This document shows, piece after piece, positions 22,571 to 32,231 of a stretch of 64,000 bases of DNA. Within the stretch, counting starts at the first letter, position 1. Each line of letters starts with the position of its first letter. The stretch comes from Prevotella sp. GTDB taxonomy: Bacteria; Bacteroidota; Bacteroidia; Bacteroidales; Bacteroidaceae. The translations under genes were made by a program, and so were the position numbers. The notes below the pieces were generated by a model. That model ran no database searches. It saw nothing but the letters and a program-made list of their open reading frames with translations, and was not told the DNA's origin. The stretch is taken from NCBI GenBank assembly GCA_021204905.1, contig JAJPYN010000013.1:14601-78600 (forward strand), written 5' to 3'.

Positions 22571-24349
22571 TTACGCCTCGTGCGCCCGCTCGATGTACGC
22601 CAAGATGTCGCCCTTCTTCACCTTCGCGCCCTGATGAACGGCGATTTCCACGAGCTTGCCGCCGAGATCGGCCGGGACGGTGAGCAACTCGCCCCATGTG
22701 GCTTGCATGTAGCAGAACGCGTCGCCCTCGGCGTAACTCTTGCCGATGTAAGGCTCAATTGCCGGTTCGGCCTCGCCGTCGCCCTCGATTTCCCAGAGCA
22801 CCTGCCCGTTGCACGGCGCAACAACGGCGTCGGCTTTGGCGTGCTTGAACGCGGACAATTCCTCGACGGACATCTTGCTGCCCAGCGCGGCATCCTTGGC
22901 TTTTTGCAGGTCGGCAAGGAAATTCTTCTTCGCCTGACCGCTCTTGTAGTTGCGGTATTGCTCGGGGTGCATAGCCAGCTCGAACAGTTCCTCGTCGTCC
23001 TTGCCGTAGTCCCAACCGTTGGCGTCCATCTCCTTGCGGAACTCGTCGAGCGCGTCGGGGTAGAACGTGCGCGGGTCAGCGGTAACGAACTCCCGGCCTT
23101 GCGCCTTGGCCAGTTCGACGATTTCGGGAGCCAATTCGCCCGGCACCTTGCCCGATTTGCCGAGGATCATGCCCCAAACAGAATCGTCCATCATCGCGTA
23201 ACGCCCCTTGCCCTGCTCGATGGTGAGGAGGTTGAACAGCGCGATGTTCTTCACATACTGCGAGAAGGGCGTAACGAGCGGCGGATAACCCACTTTCGGC
23301 CAAACATATTCCACTTCGTTGAACAGCGCCACAAGCATGTCGTCGGTGGACAGCTCCGGCTCGCCCTTCTTCTTTTTCAGGTTGTTGATCACGCCTTGTA
23401 TGCCGCCGAGATCGGCCATCATCGAACCCATCATGCCGCCGGGCAGACCGCAGCCGAGGAGCAGCGAACTCATGTGCTTGTTGGCCGGGTTGATGAAGTA
23501 GCCGAGCCACTCGTCGATGAACTGCTGCGTCAGCGTGCGCGCCTTCATGTAAGCGTTCATGTTGATCTCCGGCACGTCGAACCCGGCGTCGGCGAGCATG
23601 GCGCGAACGGAGATGATGTCCGGGTGCACCTTGCCCCACGACAGCGGTTCGATGGCCGTGTCGATGATGTCCGCGCCGTTGCGTGCCACTTCGAGCATCG
23701 ACGCCATCGACAGGCCCGGTCCGGAATGGCCGTGGTATTCGATTATCACGTCGGGGTGCTTGTCTTTAATCCTCTTCGTGAGCCGCCCGAGGAAGCCCGG
23801 CATGCCCACGCCCGCCATGTCTTTCAGGCAGATCTCCGGTGCGCCGGCTTCGATGAACAGGTCGGCCTTCTGCGCGTAGTAATCGACAGTATGAACCGGC
23901 GAATTGGTGATACACAGCGTTGCCTGCGGCGTCATGCCCGCTTCGGCCGCCCATTTGATTGAGGGGATGATGTTTCTTTCATCATTTAGTCCGCAGAAGA
24001 TGCGGGGTATGTCGACACCTTGCGCATGCTTTACGCGGTACATCAACCGCCGCACGTCGTCCGGCACGGGGTACATGCGCAGGGCGTTCAGGCCGCGGTC
24101 GAGCATGTGCGTCTTGATGCCGGCTTCATTAAAGGGCTTGCAAAAGGCGCGCACCGCCTCGTTTGGGTTCTCGCCGGCGAGGAGGTTCACCTGTTCGAAC
24201 GCGCCGCCATTGGTTTCCACGCGTGCGAAACAGCCCATTTCGATTATCACGGGAGCTATCTTCTCCAACTGGTCTTTGCGGGGCTGGAACTTGCCCGAGC
24301 TTTGCCACATGTCTCTGTAAAGGAGACTGAATTGAATCTTTTTCTTCAT
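22571..24349 (-). CDS. Carboxyltransferase-domain protein (oxaloacetate decarboxylase alpha / pyruvate carboxylase B type) without a biotinyl lysine
   Basis: 592 residues from the ATG at 24349. Residues ~1-300 are the HMGL-like TIM barrel with metal ligands in LLYRDMWQSSGK and IIEYHGHSGPGLS, and the carbamylated-lysine motif ICLKDMAGVGMPG. Residues ~310-470 are the PYC/OADA conserved region. The last ~75 residues fold like a biotinyl/lipoyl domain (VVAPCNGQVLWEIEG...GAKVKKGDILAYIE), but where EAMKM should be the sequence reads FCYMQATWGELL, with no lysine to biotinylate. So a standard biotin-dependent role is doubtful. I recall similar wording in other Bacteroides homologues, so this may be a family trait. 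It lies upstream of the HD-domain gene and lptD with a 36-base gap. Confidence 0.82.
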   Translation of the reverse strand: MKKKIQFSLLYRDMWQSSGKFQPRKDQLEKIAPVIIEMGCFARVETNGGAFEQVNLLAGENPNEAVRAFCKPFNEAGIKTHMLDRGLNALRMYPVPDDVRRLMYRVKHAQGVDIPRIFCGLNDERNIIPSIKWAAEAGMTPQATLCITNSPVHTVDYYAQKADLFIEAGAPEICLKDMAGVGMPGFLGRLTKRIKDKHPDVIIEYHGHSGPGLSMASMLEVARNGADIIDTAIEPLSWGKVHPDIISVRAMLADAGFDVPEINMNAYMKARTLTQQFIDEWLGYFINPANKHMSSLLLGCGLPGGMMGSMMADLGGIQGVINNLKKKKGEPELSTDDMLVALFNEVEYVWPKVGYPPLVTPFSQYVKNIALFNLLTIEQGKGRYAMMDDSVWGMILGKSGKVPGELAPEIVELAKAQGREFVTADPRTFYPDALDEFRKEMDANGWDYGKDDEELFELAMHPEQYRNYKSGQAKKNFLADLQKAKDAALGSKMSVEELSAFKHAKADAVVAPCNGQVLWEIEGDGEAEPAIEPYIGKSYAEGDAFCYMQATWGELLTVPADLGGKLVEIAVHQGAKVKKGDILAYIERAHEA

Positions 24350-24414
24350 TGCTTGTTTGATTATCTTTTTGTTAACCGCGCCGCGACGACTGACCGCCGG
24401 CATGCACGTTGGGG

Positions 24415-24422
24415 CAAAAGTA
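24415..24422 (-). promoter_or_regulatory. -7 box of the carboxyltransferase-HD-lptD transcript
   Basis: On the minus strand the box is TACTTTTG, 66 bases before the carboxyltransferase start. No clear TTTG is seen at the -33 distance. Confidence 0.5.
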
Positions 24423-24578
24423 CACATTTTCCGCTATATCCTTTGCTATTGAACACAAATTAACTTGCTCGCAATGAGCCGTTAAGCGCCGTTTGCGCAG
24501 CGGATATGGCAGAACGGCAAAATGTCGCTCAAAAGCATTATTATTTTGCAAAATGATAGCTTTTCATCGAAAAAAGTG

Positions 24579-24586
24579 TACTTTTG
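24579..24586 (+). promoter_or_regulatory. -7 box of the korAB transcript
   Basis: TACTTTTG 48 bases before the korA start; the 161-base spacer from the opposing box at 24415-24422 holds no gene. Confidence 0.55.
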
Positions 24587-24633
24587 CAGTCGATTAAAGG
24601 CATAAAAATAATTTTGTATTTCAGGAAAACACA

Positions 24634-26481
24634 ATGGAAAAGACAGTAGAAATCAAAGAGTTGCAGCAGGTGGTTGTCAGGTTCTCGGGCGACAGCGGCG
24701 ACGGCATGCAGCTGGCCGGCAACATTTTCTCCACCGTGAGCGCCACGCGCGGCAATTCCATCAGCACGTTCCCCGATTTCCCGGCCGACATCCGCGCCCC
24801 GCAAGGCTCGCTCACGGGCGTGTCGGGCTTTCAGGTGCACATCGGCGCGGAGAAGGTTTACACCCCGGGCGACGAGTGCGACGTGCTTGTGGCAATGAAT
24901 GCCGCGGCGCTGAAGACGCAGTATAAATTCGCGAAGAAAGATGCGGTGATCATCATCGACACCGACGCTTTCAAGGAGAAAGACCTTCAGAAGGCGGCGT
25001 TCAAAACAGCCGATTATCTGGGCGAGATGGGCATCGACGCGGACAGGGTGATTGCGTGCGCGATGACCACGATGGTGAAGGATGCGCTCAGCGACAGCGG
25101 CATGGACAACAAGGCAATGCTCAAATGCCGCAACATGTTTGCGCTGGGCTTGGTTTGCTGGTTGTTCGACAGAGATATTAGTCTGGTTTTCAACTTCTTA
25201 CGAGAGAAATTCGCGAAGAAACCGGCCATTGCCGAGGCGAATATTAAGGTTGTGCAAGCCGGGTTCGACTACGGCCATAACACCCACTCGACGGCGTATA
25301 ATGTCTATCGGATTGAAACTAAGAACGCCGAGAAAGGGCGCTATATGGACATCACCGGCAACAAGGCCACCGCTTACGGTTTCATTGCAGCGGCGGAGAA
25401 GGCCGGACTGAAATTGTACCTTGGCTCGTACCCGATAACCCCCGCGACGGACGTGCTGCACGAGCTGTCGAAGCATAAATCGCTCGGGGTGATCACCGTG
25501 CAGTGCGAAGACGAGATTGCCTCTTGCGCGAGTGCGGTGGGCGCGTCGTTCGCCGGGGCGCTGGCGGTAACGAGCACGTCGGGACCGGGCATCTGCCTGA
25601 AAAGCGAGGCGATGAACCTTGCGGTAATCATGGAGCTGCCGCTGGTGGTTTTAGATGTGCAGCGCGGCGGACCGGCAACGGGGCTGCCTACGAAGAGCGA
25701 GCAAACGGACTTGCTGCAAGTGCTGTTCGGCCGCAACGGTGAGTCGCCCATGCCGGTATTGGCTGCGGCGAGCCCGGTCGACTGCTTTAACATGGCTTAC
25801 GTTGCTTCGAAGATCGCACTCGAGCATATGACGCCCGTTGTGCTTTTAACCGACGCGTTCATCGCCAACGGTTCGGCCTCGTTCAAGCTGCCCGATTTGA
25901 AGGATTATCCCGCCATTCGCCCGCCATACGTCCCGGAGGAGTTGAAAGGCAAATGGACGCCGTACATGCGCGCTGAGAACGGCACCCGCTACTGGGCTGT
26001 GCCAGGCAGGGAAGGGTTCTGCCACATCCTCGGCGGCCTCGAGAAAGACAGCGATACCGGCGCGATTTCGACCGACCCGGAGAACCATAACACGATGACG
26101 AAGTTGCGCGCCGCGAAGATTGCGAACATCGAAGTGCCGGATTTAAAGGTCGAGGGCGACAAGGACGATGCCGAGCTGCTCATTGTCGGTTTCGGCGGCA
26201 CCTACGGCCACTTGCACGCCGCGATGGATGACTTGCGCGCCGCGGGGCATAAGGTTGCGCTGGCGCATTTCCGTTACATCAACCCGCTGCCGAAGAACAC
26301 GGCGGAGGTTTTGAAGGCTTACAAGAAGGTGGTTGTGGCGGAAGGCAACAGCGGGCAACTGGCGGGTTGGCTGCGGATGAACGTGGACAATTTCGCGCCG
26401 TACAAGTTCAACGAGGTGAAGGGCCAGCCGTTCAAGGTCAATGAGCTTACAGCCGCATTCACAAGTATTTTGCAGGCTTAA
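24634..26481 (+). CDS. korA: 2-oxoacid:ferredoxin oxidoreductase, alpha (gamma-alpha fused) subunit
   Basis: 615 residues. Residues ~10-190 are the gamma domain (VVVRFSGDSGDGMQLAGNIFSTVSA, then FPDFPADIRAPQGSLTGVSGFQVHIG). From ~240 is the alpha/pyrimidine-binding domain (AYGFIAAAEKAGLKLYLGSYPITPATDVLHELSKH, GASFAGALAVTSTSGPGICLKSEAMNLAV, QRGGPATGLPTKSEQTDL). With the beta subunit it converts a 2-oxoacid (probably 2-oxoglutarate) and CoA to the acyl-CoA, reducing ferredoxin. This gamma-alpha fusion with a separate beta subunit matches KorAB-type enzymes. There are no 4Fe-4S motifs in this subunit. Substrate choice between 2-oxoglutarate and other 2-oxoacids is inferred from architecture. Confidence 0.9.
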   Translation: MEKTVEIKELQQVVVRFSGDSGDGMQLAGNIFSTVSATRGNSISTFPDFPADIRAPQGSLTGVSGFQVHIGAEKVYTPGDECDVLVAMNAAALKTQYKFAKKDAVIIIDTDAFKEKDLQKAAFKTADYLGEMGIDADRVIACAMTTMVKDALSDSGMDNKAMLKCRNMFALGLVCWLFDRDISLVFNFLREKFAKKPAIAEANIKVVQAGFDYGHNTHSTAYNVYRIETKNAEKGRYMDITGNKATAYGFIAAAEKAGLKLYLGSYPITPATDVLHELSKHKSLGVITVQCEDEIASCASAVGASFAGALAVTSTSGPGICLKSEAMNLAVIMELPLVVLDVQRGGPATGLPTKSEQTDLLQVLFGRNGESPMPVLAAASPVDCFNMAYVASKIALEHMTPVVLLTDAFIANGSASFKLPDLKDYPAIRPPYVPEELKGKWTPYMRAENGTRYWAVPGREGFCHILGGLEKDSDTGAISTDPENHNTMTKLRAAKIANIEVPDLKVEGDKDDAELLIVGFGGTYGHLHAAMDDLRAAGHKVALAHFRYINPLPKNTAEVLKAYKKVVVAEGNSGQLAGWLRMNVDNFAPYKFNEVKGQPFKVNELTAAFTSILQA

Positions 26482-26530
26482 ACTTTCGCGTTCGGGTTAA
26501 TTCATTTACTTAAAATTTCTTCTTCAAAAT

Positions 26531-27538
26531 ATGACAACATTTAGCGCATCAGATTATAAAAAAGGCACCCCGCGCTGGTGCCCCGGTTGCGGCGACCATT
26601 TCTTTCTCGCCTCGCTGCACAACGCGCTGGCGGAGATCGGCGTGGAGCCTTGGAACATCGCGGTGATTTCGGGCATAGGTTGCTCCTCGCGCCTGCCGCA
26701 TTATATGGCGACCTACGGCATGAACACCATCCACGGTCGCGCCGCGGCGATTGCTTCGGGCGTGAAGATTGCGAACAACGCGCTGTCCGTGTGGCAGATC
26801 AGCGGCGACGGCGACGGACTGGCCATCGGCGGAAACCATTTCATCCATGCCAACCGGCGCAATATTGATATTAACATCGTCTTGCTCAACAACCGCATTT
26901 ACGGCTTAACAAAAGGGCAATACTCGCCCACATCGCCGCGCGGGTTTGTTTCGAAATCGTCGCCTTACGGCACGGTGGAGGACCCTTTCCGCCCGGCTGA
27001 ACTATGCTTCGGCGCACGAGGCCATTTCTTCGCCCGCACGGTGGCCAACGACGGCAAGCACACGGTGGAGGTGTTGAAGGCCGCGCACGCACATAAGGGC
27101 ACGACCGTTACGGAGGTTTTGCAGAACTGCGTCATCTTCAACGACGGCACGCACATCGCCGTTTACGACAAGGCGGGCAGGGCGAAGAACGCCATCTACG
27201 TGCGGCACGGCGAGAAGCTCACCTACGGCGAGAACAACGAATTCGGGCTTGTGCAGGACGGCTTCGGACTGAAAAGCGTGGAGATCGGTAAGGACGGCTA
27301 CACCATCGACGACGTGCTTGTTCACGACGCGCATTGCTCCGACAACACGTTGCAGCTCAAGCTCGCGCTGATGGGTAACGGCGACGGCATGCCCGTTGCG
27401 CTGGGCGTGATACGCGACACCGGGGGGCCGACCTACGACGAGTGCGTTACGCAGCAGATTGCGGAGGTCTCCGCGGCGAAGAAGTACCACACTTTCGCGG
27501 AACTGCTCGAGACGAACGACACGTGGACAGTGGAGTAA
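26531..27538 (+). CDS. korB: 2-oxoacid:ferredoxin oxidoreductase, beta subunit
   Basis: 335 residues. Cluster and thiamine-diphosphate motifs are intact: WCPGCGDHFFLASLH near the start, GIGCSSRLPHYM, then the diphosphate-binding GDGDGLAIGGNHFIHANRRN with NRIYGLTKGQYSPTSP. Cysteines CPGC, the later GCSS and an internal Cys provide the 4Fe-4S ligands. It follows korA after 49 bases on the same strand. In anaerobic Bacteroidales this enzyme supplies succinyl-CoA, or runs reductively. It is complete and ordinary. Confidence 0.92.
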   Translation: MTTFSASDYKKGTPRWCPGCGDHFFLASLHNALAEIGVEPWNIAVISGIGCSSRLPHYMATYGMNTIHGRAAAIASGVKIANNALSVWQISGDGDGLAIGGNHFIHANRRNIDINIVLLNNRIYGLTKGQYSPTSPRGFVSKSSPYGTVEDPFRPAELCFGARGHFFARTVANDGKHTVEVLKAAHAHKGTTVTEVLQNCVIFNDGTHIAVYDKAGRAKNAIYVRHGEKLTYGENNEFGLVQDGFGLKSVEIGKDGYTIDDVLVHDAHCSDNTLQLKLALMGNGDGMPVALGVIRDTGGPTYDECVTQQIAEVSAAKKYHTFAELLETNDTWTVE

Positions 27539-27589
27539 TCCGCCGCCCGCGCGTGCACTTTGAACTAATAACTAACAACCTTTTGCCTT

Positions 27590-30500
27590 ATGAAGAAAGT
27601 GTTTTTGCTTGCTTTCTTGTCGTTGCCGTTTGCTTCAATTCAGGCGCAGACGGGCGACGCGTGGCGCGATATGAGTGTCAACGAGATCAACCGCTACCCC
27701 GTGCACGCCGATTTTTTTACTTACGAATCGCGCGAGAAAGCCCTTGCCCGCGACAAAGCTCAGTCGGCTAACTATTTGTCAATCAACGGTTTATGGAAGT
27801 TCAATTGGGTGGCGAATGCGGATGAAAGGCCTGTTGATTTTTATAATCCCGACCTTGACGACAGCGGTTGGGCGGCGATGCCCGTGCCCGGTATGTGGGA
27901 GCTCAACGGCTACGGCGACCCGGTTTACGTGAACATCGGTTTCGCGTGGAAGGGCAAGTTTGAGAACAATCCGCCCTATCCGCCGACGGAGGATAACCAT
28001 GTCGGTTCGTACCGCCGCACCGTTACGCTTCCCGAGGCGTGGCAAGGCAAACAGGTTATCGCGCACTTCGGCAGCGTTACATCGAACATCAGCCTTTACG
28101 TCAACGGCCATTTCGCCGGCTATGCCGAAGATTCGAAGGTGGCGGCGGAGTTTGATATTACGCCGTTTGTGCATGCGGGCGAAAACCTCTTGGCCTTTCA
28201 GACGTTCCGCTGGTGCGACGGCACTTACAACGAAGACCAAGACTTCTGGCGCTTGTCCGGCGTGGCGCGCGACAGTTATTTGTACGCTCTCGACCCGTCG
28301 GCCGGGCTTTCCGACATCCGCATCACCGCGGGCTTGGACGAAAATTACACCGACGGAACATTGCAAATCGTAAGTCGGACAAAAGGCAAAACGCATATCG
28401 AATATGAACTAATTGACCCCGACGGCAGCCCTGTCGACTTGGCCAACGGCTCGCAAAGCATTAAACTCCTTTCGAAAAACGAAGCCTTGCTTACCAGCGA
28501 TTTTTCCTTAACCAACCCTGCAAAATGGACCGCCGAGACGCCTAATTTGTACACGCTCATCGCCAATATCTACTCGGCGGCGAAGAAAGGCAAGGGCAAG
28601 CTTGTCGGCGTTACGGCGCAGCGCATCGGTTTCCGCAAATCTGAAATAAAAGACGGGCGGCTGTGCATCAACGGCCAACTTGTTTTTATAAAGGGCGCCG
28701 ACCGGCACGAGATGGACCCCGACGGCGGGTATGTCGTTTCGAAAGAGCGGATGATTGAGGACATTCAGATAATGAAACGCCTGAATATCAACGCGGTACG
28801 CACCTCGCATTACCCCGACGACCCGCTTTGGTACGACCTCTGCGACGAGTACGGCATTTACCTTGTTGCGGAGGCCAATCAGGAGAGCCACGCCTTCGGT
28901 TACGGCGAGACGAGCGTTGCCAAGACAGAGCTTTTCGCGCAGCCTGTTCTCGAGCGCAACCAGCACAACGTTTCCGTCAATTTCAACCACCCGAGCATCA
29001 TCATTTGGTCCTTGGGCAACGAGACGGTCGACGGCCCGAATTTCCAAGCGGCTTACGACTGGATTAAGAGCGTCGACACGTCGCGGCCGGTGCAGTTTGA
29101 ACAAGGCAAGAAAGGCGGCGACACCGATATTTTCTGCCCGATGTACCTCTCGCAAGAGGGGTGTCAAAAGTATGCCGACAGCGACGACCCGGCGGACGCC
29201 AAGCCGCTCATCGAGTGCGAATACAACCACGCGATGGGCAACTCGTCGGGCGGCTTGAAAGAATATTGGGACATCGTCAGGCAGGGCAAACGCTTTCAGG
29301 GCGGCTTCATCTGGGACTTCGTCGATCAGGCTTTGCACGGCACGGTGAAGGCTAAATCGGGCGGGGAAGTCAAGACGCTTATGTACGGCGGCGATTATAA
29401 CTCCGACGACCCGAGCGATAATAATTTCAACTGCAACGGCTTTATCTCCGCCGACAGGAAATTGACCCCGCAGGCGTACGAGATCGGGTATCAATATCAA
29501 AGCATTTGGACCGCACTTCTCGACAAGAACGACCTTAAAGTGAGCGTGCGCAACGAGTATTTCTTCCGCGATTTGAGTAATGTGCGCTTGCACTGGACGG
29601 TGCTTGACAACGGCGCGAAGGTTGAAGAAGGGACCATCGAGAACCTTGATATTGCGCCGCAGGAGACTAAGGAATACGCGCTGAATTATAAAGTTGCGCC
29701 GGCGGATGATGAGCTTCTGCTCAATGTTTATTACGAGTTAAAGGAGGCCGAACCGCTGCTTGATGCCGGGCACACCTTGGCTTATCAGCAGTTTGAGCTT
29801 GCTCCTTACAACTTTGCCGCTGTCGATTTAAACACGACCAAGCCCGGCGACACGCAATTGGTTTTCAACGAGCAAACAGGTTACTTGTCCGAAATAAACA
29901 TTAACGGGAAGAATATCCTCGGCGAAGGGGGCTCGCTGTTGCCCAACTTCTGGCGCGCCGTAACGGACAACGACATGGGCGCTGACCTGCACAACAAGCT
30001 CGCCGTTTGGCGCAACCCCGCGATGGAGCTTGTCTCGCTTGTTCACGAAAGCGGCGCGAAGACCGTTGCAACGTATGCGATGCCGGAGGTGAAGGCGGAG
30101 TTGACGCTGACTTACAACGTATTGCCGAGCGGAATAATTGAGGTTAAAGAGCGCATGACGACCGACCCGAACGCCACGGATGTGCCTCGCATGTTCCGCT
30201 TCGGAATGGTTATGCAACTGCCGCAAGACAATTCGCAAAGCGTCTTCTACGGGCGCGGGCCGATTGAGAATTACTCCGACAGGTGCAGCTCGCAGTTGCT
30301 TGGCGTTTATTCCCTTTCCGCCGACGAGCAGTTTTGGAAATACGTCAGGCCGCAGGAGACAGGCACGCACACGGGCGTTCGTTGGTGGCAACAGGGCGGT
30401 TTCTCCGTTTGTTCCGACGATGAGTTCTGCGCCTCCGCCTTGCGCTACGACCTCGACGAATTGGATGAAGGGGCAAGCAAGGGGCAGCGGCATCCCGAGC

Positions 30501-30655
30501 AATTAACGCAAAGCAAATACGTGAACCTGTTCATCGACAAGGCTATGGCCGGCGCGGGTGGCATCAACTCGTGGAATGAAGACGCCGAGACCCTGCCCCC
30601 TTACCGCGTGGAATATGCCGACCGCGAATTTACTTTTTACATCATTCCGGAGTAA
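27590..30655 (+). CDS. Secreted GH2 beta-galactosidase
   Basis: 1021 residues with a signal peptide (MKKVFLLAFLSLPFASIQAQ), so periplasmic. GH2 order: sugar-binding jellyroll (SINGLWKFNW..., VGSYRRTVTLPEAW), immunoglobulin-like domain, TIM barrel (~330-640) with RTSHYPDDPLWYDLCDEYGIYLVAEANQESH, acid/base Glu ~478 in SLGNETVDGPN and nucleophile Glu ~544 in IECEYNHAMGNSSGG, then the C-terminal LacZ beta-sandwich domain with GRGPIENYSDRCSSQLLGVYS. Length and motif order match LacZ-type enzymes; other beta-glycosides cannot be excluded. It reads alone, 51 bases after korB, and ends at a strong bidirectional terminator. Confidence 0.9.
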   Translation: MKKVFLLAFLSLPFASIQAQTGDAWRDMSVNEINRYPVHADFFTYESREKALARDKAQSANYLSINGLWKFNWVANADERPVDFYNPDLDDSGWAAMPVPGMWELNGYGDPVYVNIGFAWKGKFENNPPYPPTEDNHVGSYRRTVTLPEAWQGKQVIAHFGSVTSNISLYVNGHFAGYAEDSKVAAEFDITPFVHAGENLLAFQTFRWCDGTYNEDQDFWRLSGVARDSYLYALDPSAGLSDIRITAGLDENYTDGTLQIVSRTKGKTHIEYELIDPDGSPVDLANGSQSIKLLSKNEALLTSDFSLTNPAKWTAETPNLYTLIANIYSAAKKGKGKLVGVTAQRIGFRKSEIKDGRLCINGQLVFIKGADRHEMDPDGGYVVSKERMIEDIQIMKRLNINAVRTSHYPDDPLWYDLCDEYGIYLVAEANQESHAFGYGETSVAKTELFAQPVLERNQHNVSVNFNHPSIIIWSLGNETVDGPNFQAAYDWIKSVDTSRPVQFEQGKKGGDTDIFCPMYLSQEGCQKYADSDDPADAKPLIECEYNHAMGNSSGGLKEYWDIVRQGKRFQGGFIWDFVDQALHGTVKAKSGGEVKTLMYGGDYNSDDPSDNNFNCNGFISADRKLTPQAYEIGYQYQSIWTALLDKNDLKVSVRNEYFFRDLSNVRLHWTVLDNGAKVEEGTIENLDIAPQETKEYALNYKVAPADDELLLNVYYELKEAEPLLDAGHTLAYQQFELAPYNFAAVDLNTTKPGDTQLVFNEQTGYLSEININGKNILGEGGSLLPNFWRAVTDNDMGADLHNKLAVWRNPAMELVSLVHESGAKTVATYAMPEVKAELTLTYNVLPSGIIEVKERMTTDPNATDVPRMFRFGMVMQLPQDNSQSVFYGRGPIENYSDRCSSQLLGVYSLSADEQFWKYVRPQETGTHTGVRWWQQGGFSVCSDDEFCASALRYDLDELDEGASKGQRHPEQLTQSKYVNLFIDKAMAGAGGINSWNEDAETLPPYRVEYADREFTFYIIPE

Positions 30656-30689
30656 AAAACCGGCTTAGCGCGAACTGCTTTTTCAGCAT

Positions 30690-30727
30690 AAAAAAGTGCC
30701 GATTCCTCGATGAAACCGGCATTTTTT
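30690..30727. terminator. Bidirectional intrinsic terminator between convergent genes
   Basis: AAAAAGTGCCG (30691-30701) pairs with CGGCATTTTTT (30717-30727) around a 15-base loop, giving an A-tract on one side and a T-tract on the other. It serves the beta-galactosidase on the plus strand and the xyl operon on the minus strand. Confidence 0.85.
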
Positions 30728-30749
30728 GTGTGTTAAACAGTTTGAAAAG

Positions 30750-32213
30750 CTATTTGTTTTTCCGCCAGAGCCTCGACATATCTTCGAGCGTTTTGCCCTT
30801 CGTCTCCGGCACCAGCTTCCACACGAACAGCGCGGCAAGCAGGCAGAAGAGTCCGTATAAGGCATAGACGAAGATGTGGCCGAAGCCGTCGCCGGAGGAG
30901 AGCTGCATGTTGTACAACGGAACGAACGTCGAACTGACCGCGTAGTTGGCAATCCACTGAAAAGCCACCGCTATCGCCACCGCCGCACCGCGTATCGTGT
31001 TGGGGAAAATCTCGGCGATGAGCACCCAGCAAATCGGTCCCCATGAGAACATAAAACTGGCACTGTAAACCATGATTGCCGCCGCCGCGATAAGCGGGTT
31101 GAGGTTCAGGAGGTTGACAAAAGCGAAACCTGCCGCTCCGACAGCCATTCCTATCGAGCCCCAGATGAGCAATGGCTTGCGTCCGAGCTTCTCCACGGTG
31201 AATATCGCCACAAGAGTGAAAAGGATATTCACCACGCCCATCACTACCGTGAACAGCATCGGCTTGTCGAGCCCGCACGACGCGAAGATGCGCGGAGCGA
31301 AATAGAGGACGGCGTTGATGCCCACTATCTGCTGGAACACTGACAGCATTATGCCCACGAAAATCACCATCCAGCCGTATGACAGCAGGCGTTCGGTCTT
31401 CTCCGTAGCGGTGTTCTTGATGTCGGTTAGGATAGTTGCAGCCTCCTTTGAGCCGTTGATACGCGTCAGCACTTTCATCGCTTTGTCGTCTTGTCCGCTC
31501 AGTGCGAGGTAGCGCGGAGTCTCCGGCACGAACAGCACGAGCAAGGCAAAGAGCCCCGCCGGCACCGCCTCGCTGACGAACATATAACGCCAGCCGACCG
31601 ACGTGCACCACTGTGCGGCATCGGGATTGAGCACCTTGTAGACGTTCTCGCTTATCTCCTGCACTATCGGCGTGATATGGTCGCCGAGAATGACGAGGTT
31701 GACAAAGTAGACCACAAGCTGTCCGAAGATAATCGCGAACTGATTGCACGACACGAGTTTCCCGCGTATGCGGCTCGGTGCGACTTCGGCGATGTACATC
31801 GGGCAGACGGCGGACGCCAGACCCACGCCGATGCCGCCGAGCACGCGATAGAGGTTGAACACTATCAGGAGCGAGTAGGTCGGCTTGCCGTAGTCAAAGA
31901 ACAGGAACTCCGGGTAGTAGCTTCCCAGCGCCGACAAAAAGAACAGCACGCCCGCAAGAAACAGCGAGCGCTTGCGCCCGAAGTTGGAAGCGAGATAGCC
32001 GGAGATGCCGCTGCCGATGACGCAACCCAAGAGCGCGCTCGACGAGGTGATGCCGTGCAAAGTGTCGGAGTAGACGAAATCGCCCGCCCCGACGAAGAAT
32101 GCTTGTAATCCTTTCTCCGCTCCGGAAATCACTGCCGTATCGTAGCCGAAGAGCAGACCGCCCAACACGGCTACGAGTACGATAGTGTAAAGATAGAGCT
32201 TGCTTGGTTTCAT
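30750..32213 (-). CDS. xylE: D-xylose:H+ symporter, MFS sugar porter
   Basis: 487 residues, 12 predicted membrane spans. The sugar-porter signatures are present: GLLFGYDTAVISGA in TM1, GYLASNFGRKRSLFLAG between TM2 and TM3, YIAEVAPSRIRGKLVS after TM4, PETPRYLALSGQDDKA, QQIVGINAVLYFAPRIF in TM7, EKLGRKPLLIWG, and PETKGKTLEDM near the C-terminus. Inner-membrane proton-coupled xylose import is inferred from its place after xylB and xylA. Gap to xylA is 18 bases. Confidence 0.93.
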   Translation of the reverse strand: MKPSKLYLYTIVLVAVLGGLLFGYDTAVISGAEKGLQAFFVGAGDFVYSDTLHGITSSSALLGCVIGSGISGYLASNFGRKRSLFLAGVLFFLSALGSYYPEFLFFDYGKPTYSLLIVFNLYRVLGGIGVGLASAVCPMYIAEVAPSRIRGKLVSCNQFAIIFGQLVVYFVNLVILGDHITPIVQEISENVYKVLNPDAAQWCTSVGWRYMFVSEAVPAGLFALLVLFVPETPRYLALSGQDDKAMKVLTRINGSKEAATILTDIKNTATEKTERLLSYGWMVIFVGIMLSVFQQIVGINAVLYFAPRIFASCGLDKPMLFTVVMGVVNILFTLVAIFTVEKLGRKPLLIWGSIGMAVGAAGFAFVNLLNLNPLIAAAAIMVYSASFMFSWGPICWVLIAEIFPNTIRGAAVAIAVAFQWIANYAVSSTFVPLYNMQLSSGDGFGHIFVYALYGLFCLLAALFVWKLVPETKGKTLEDMSRLWRKNK

Positions 32214-32231
32214 TATTGTTGCCGGCGCGGC

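Noticed and set aside
22550..23962. A 470-codon plus-strand frame over the carboxyltransferase
   Set aside because: His- and Arg-rich antisense shadow; the minus-strand gene is clearly real.
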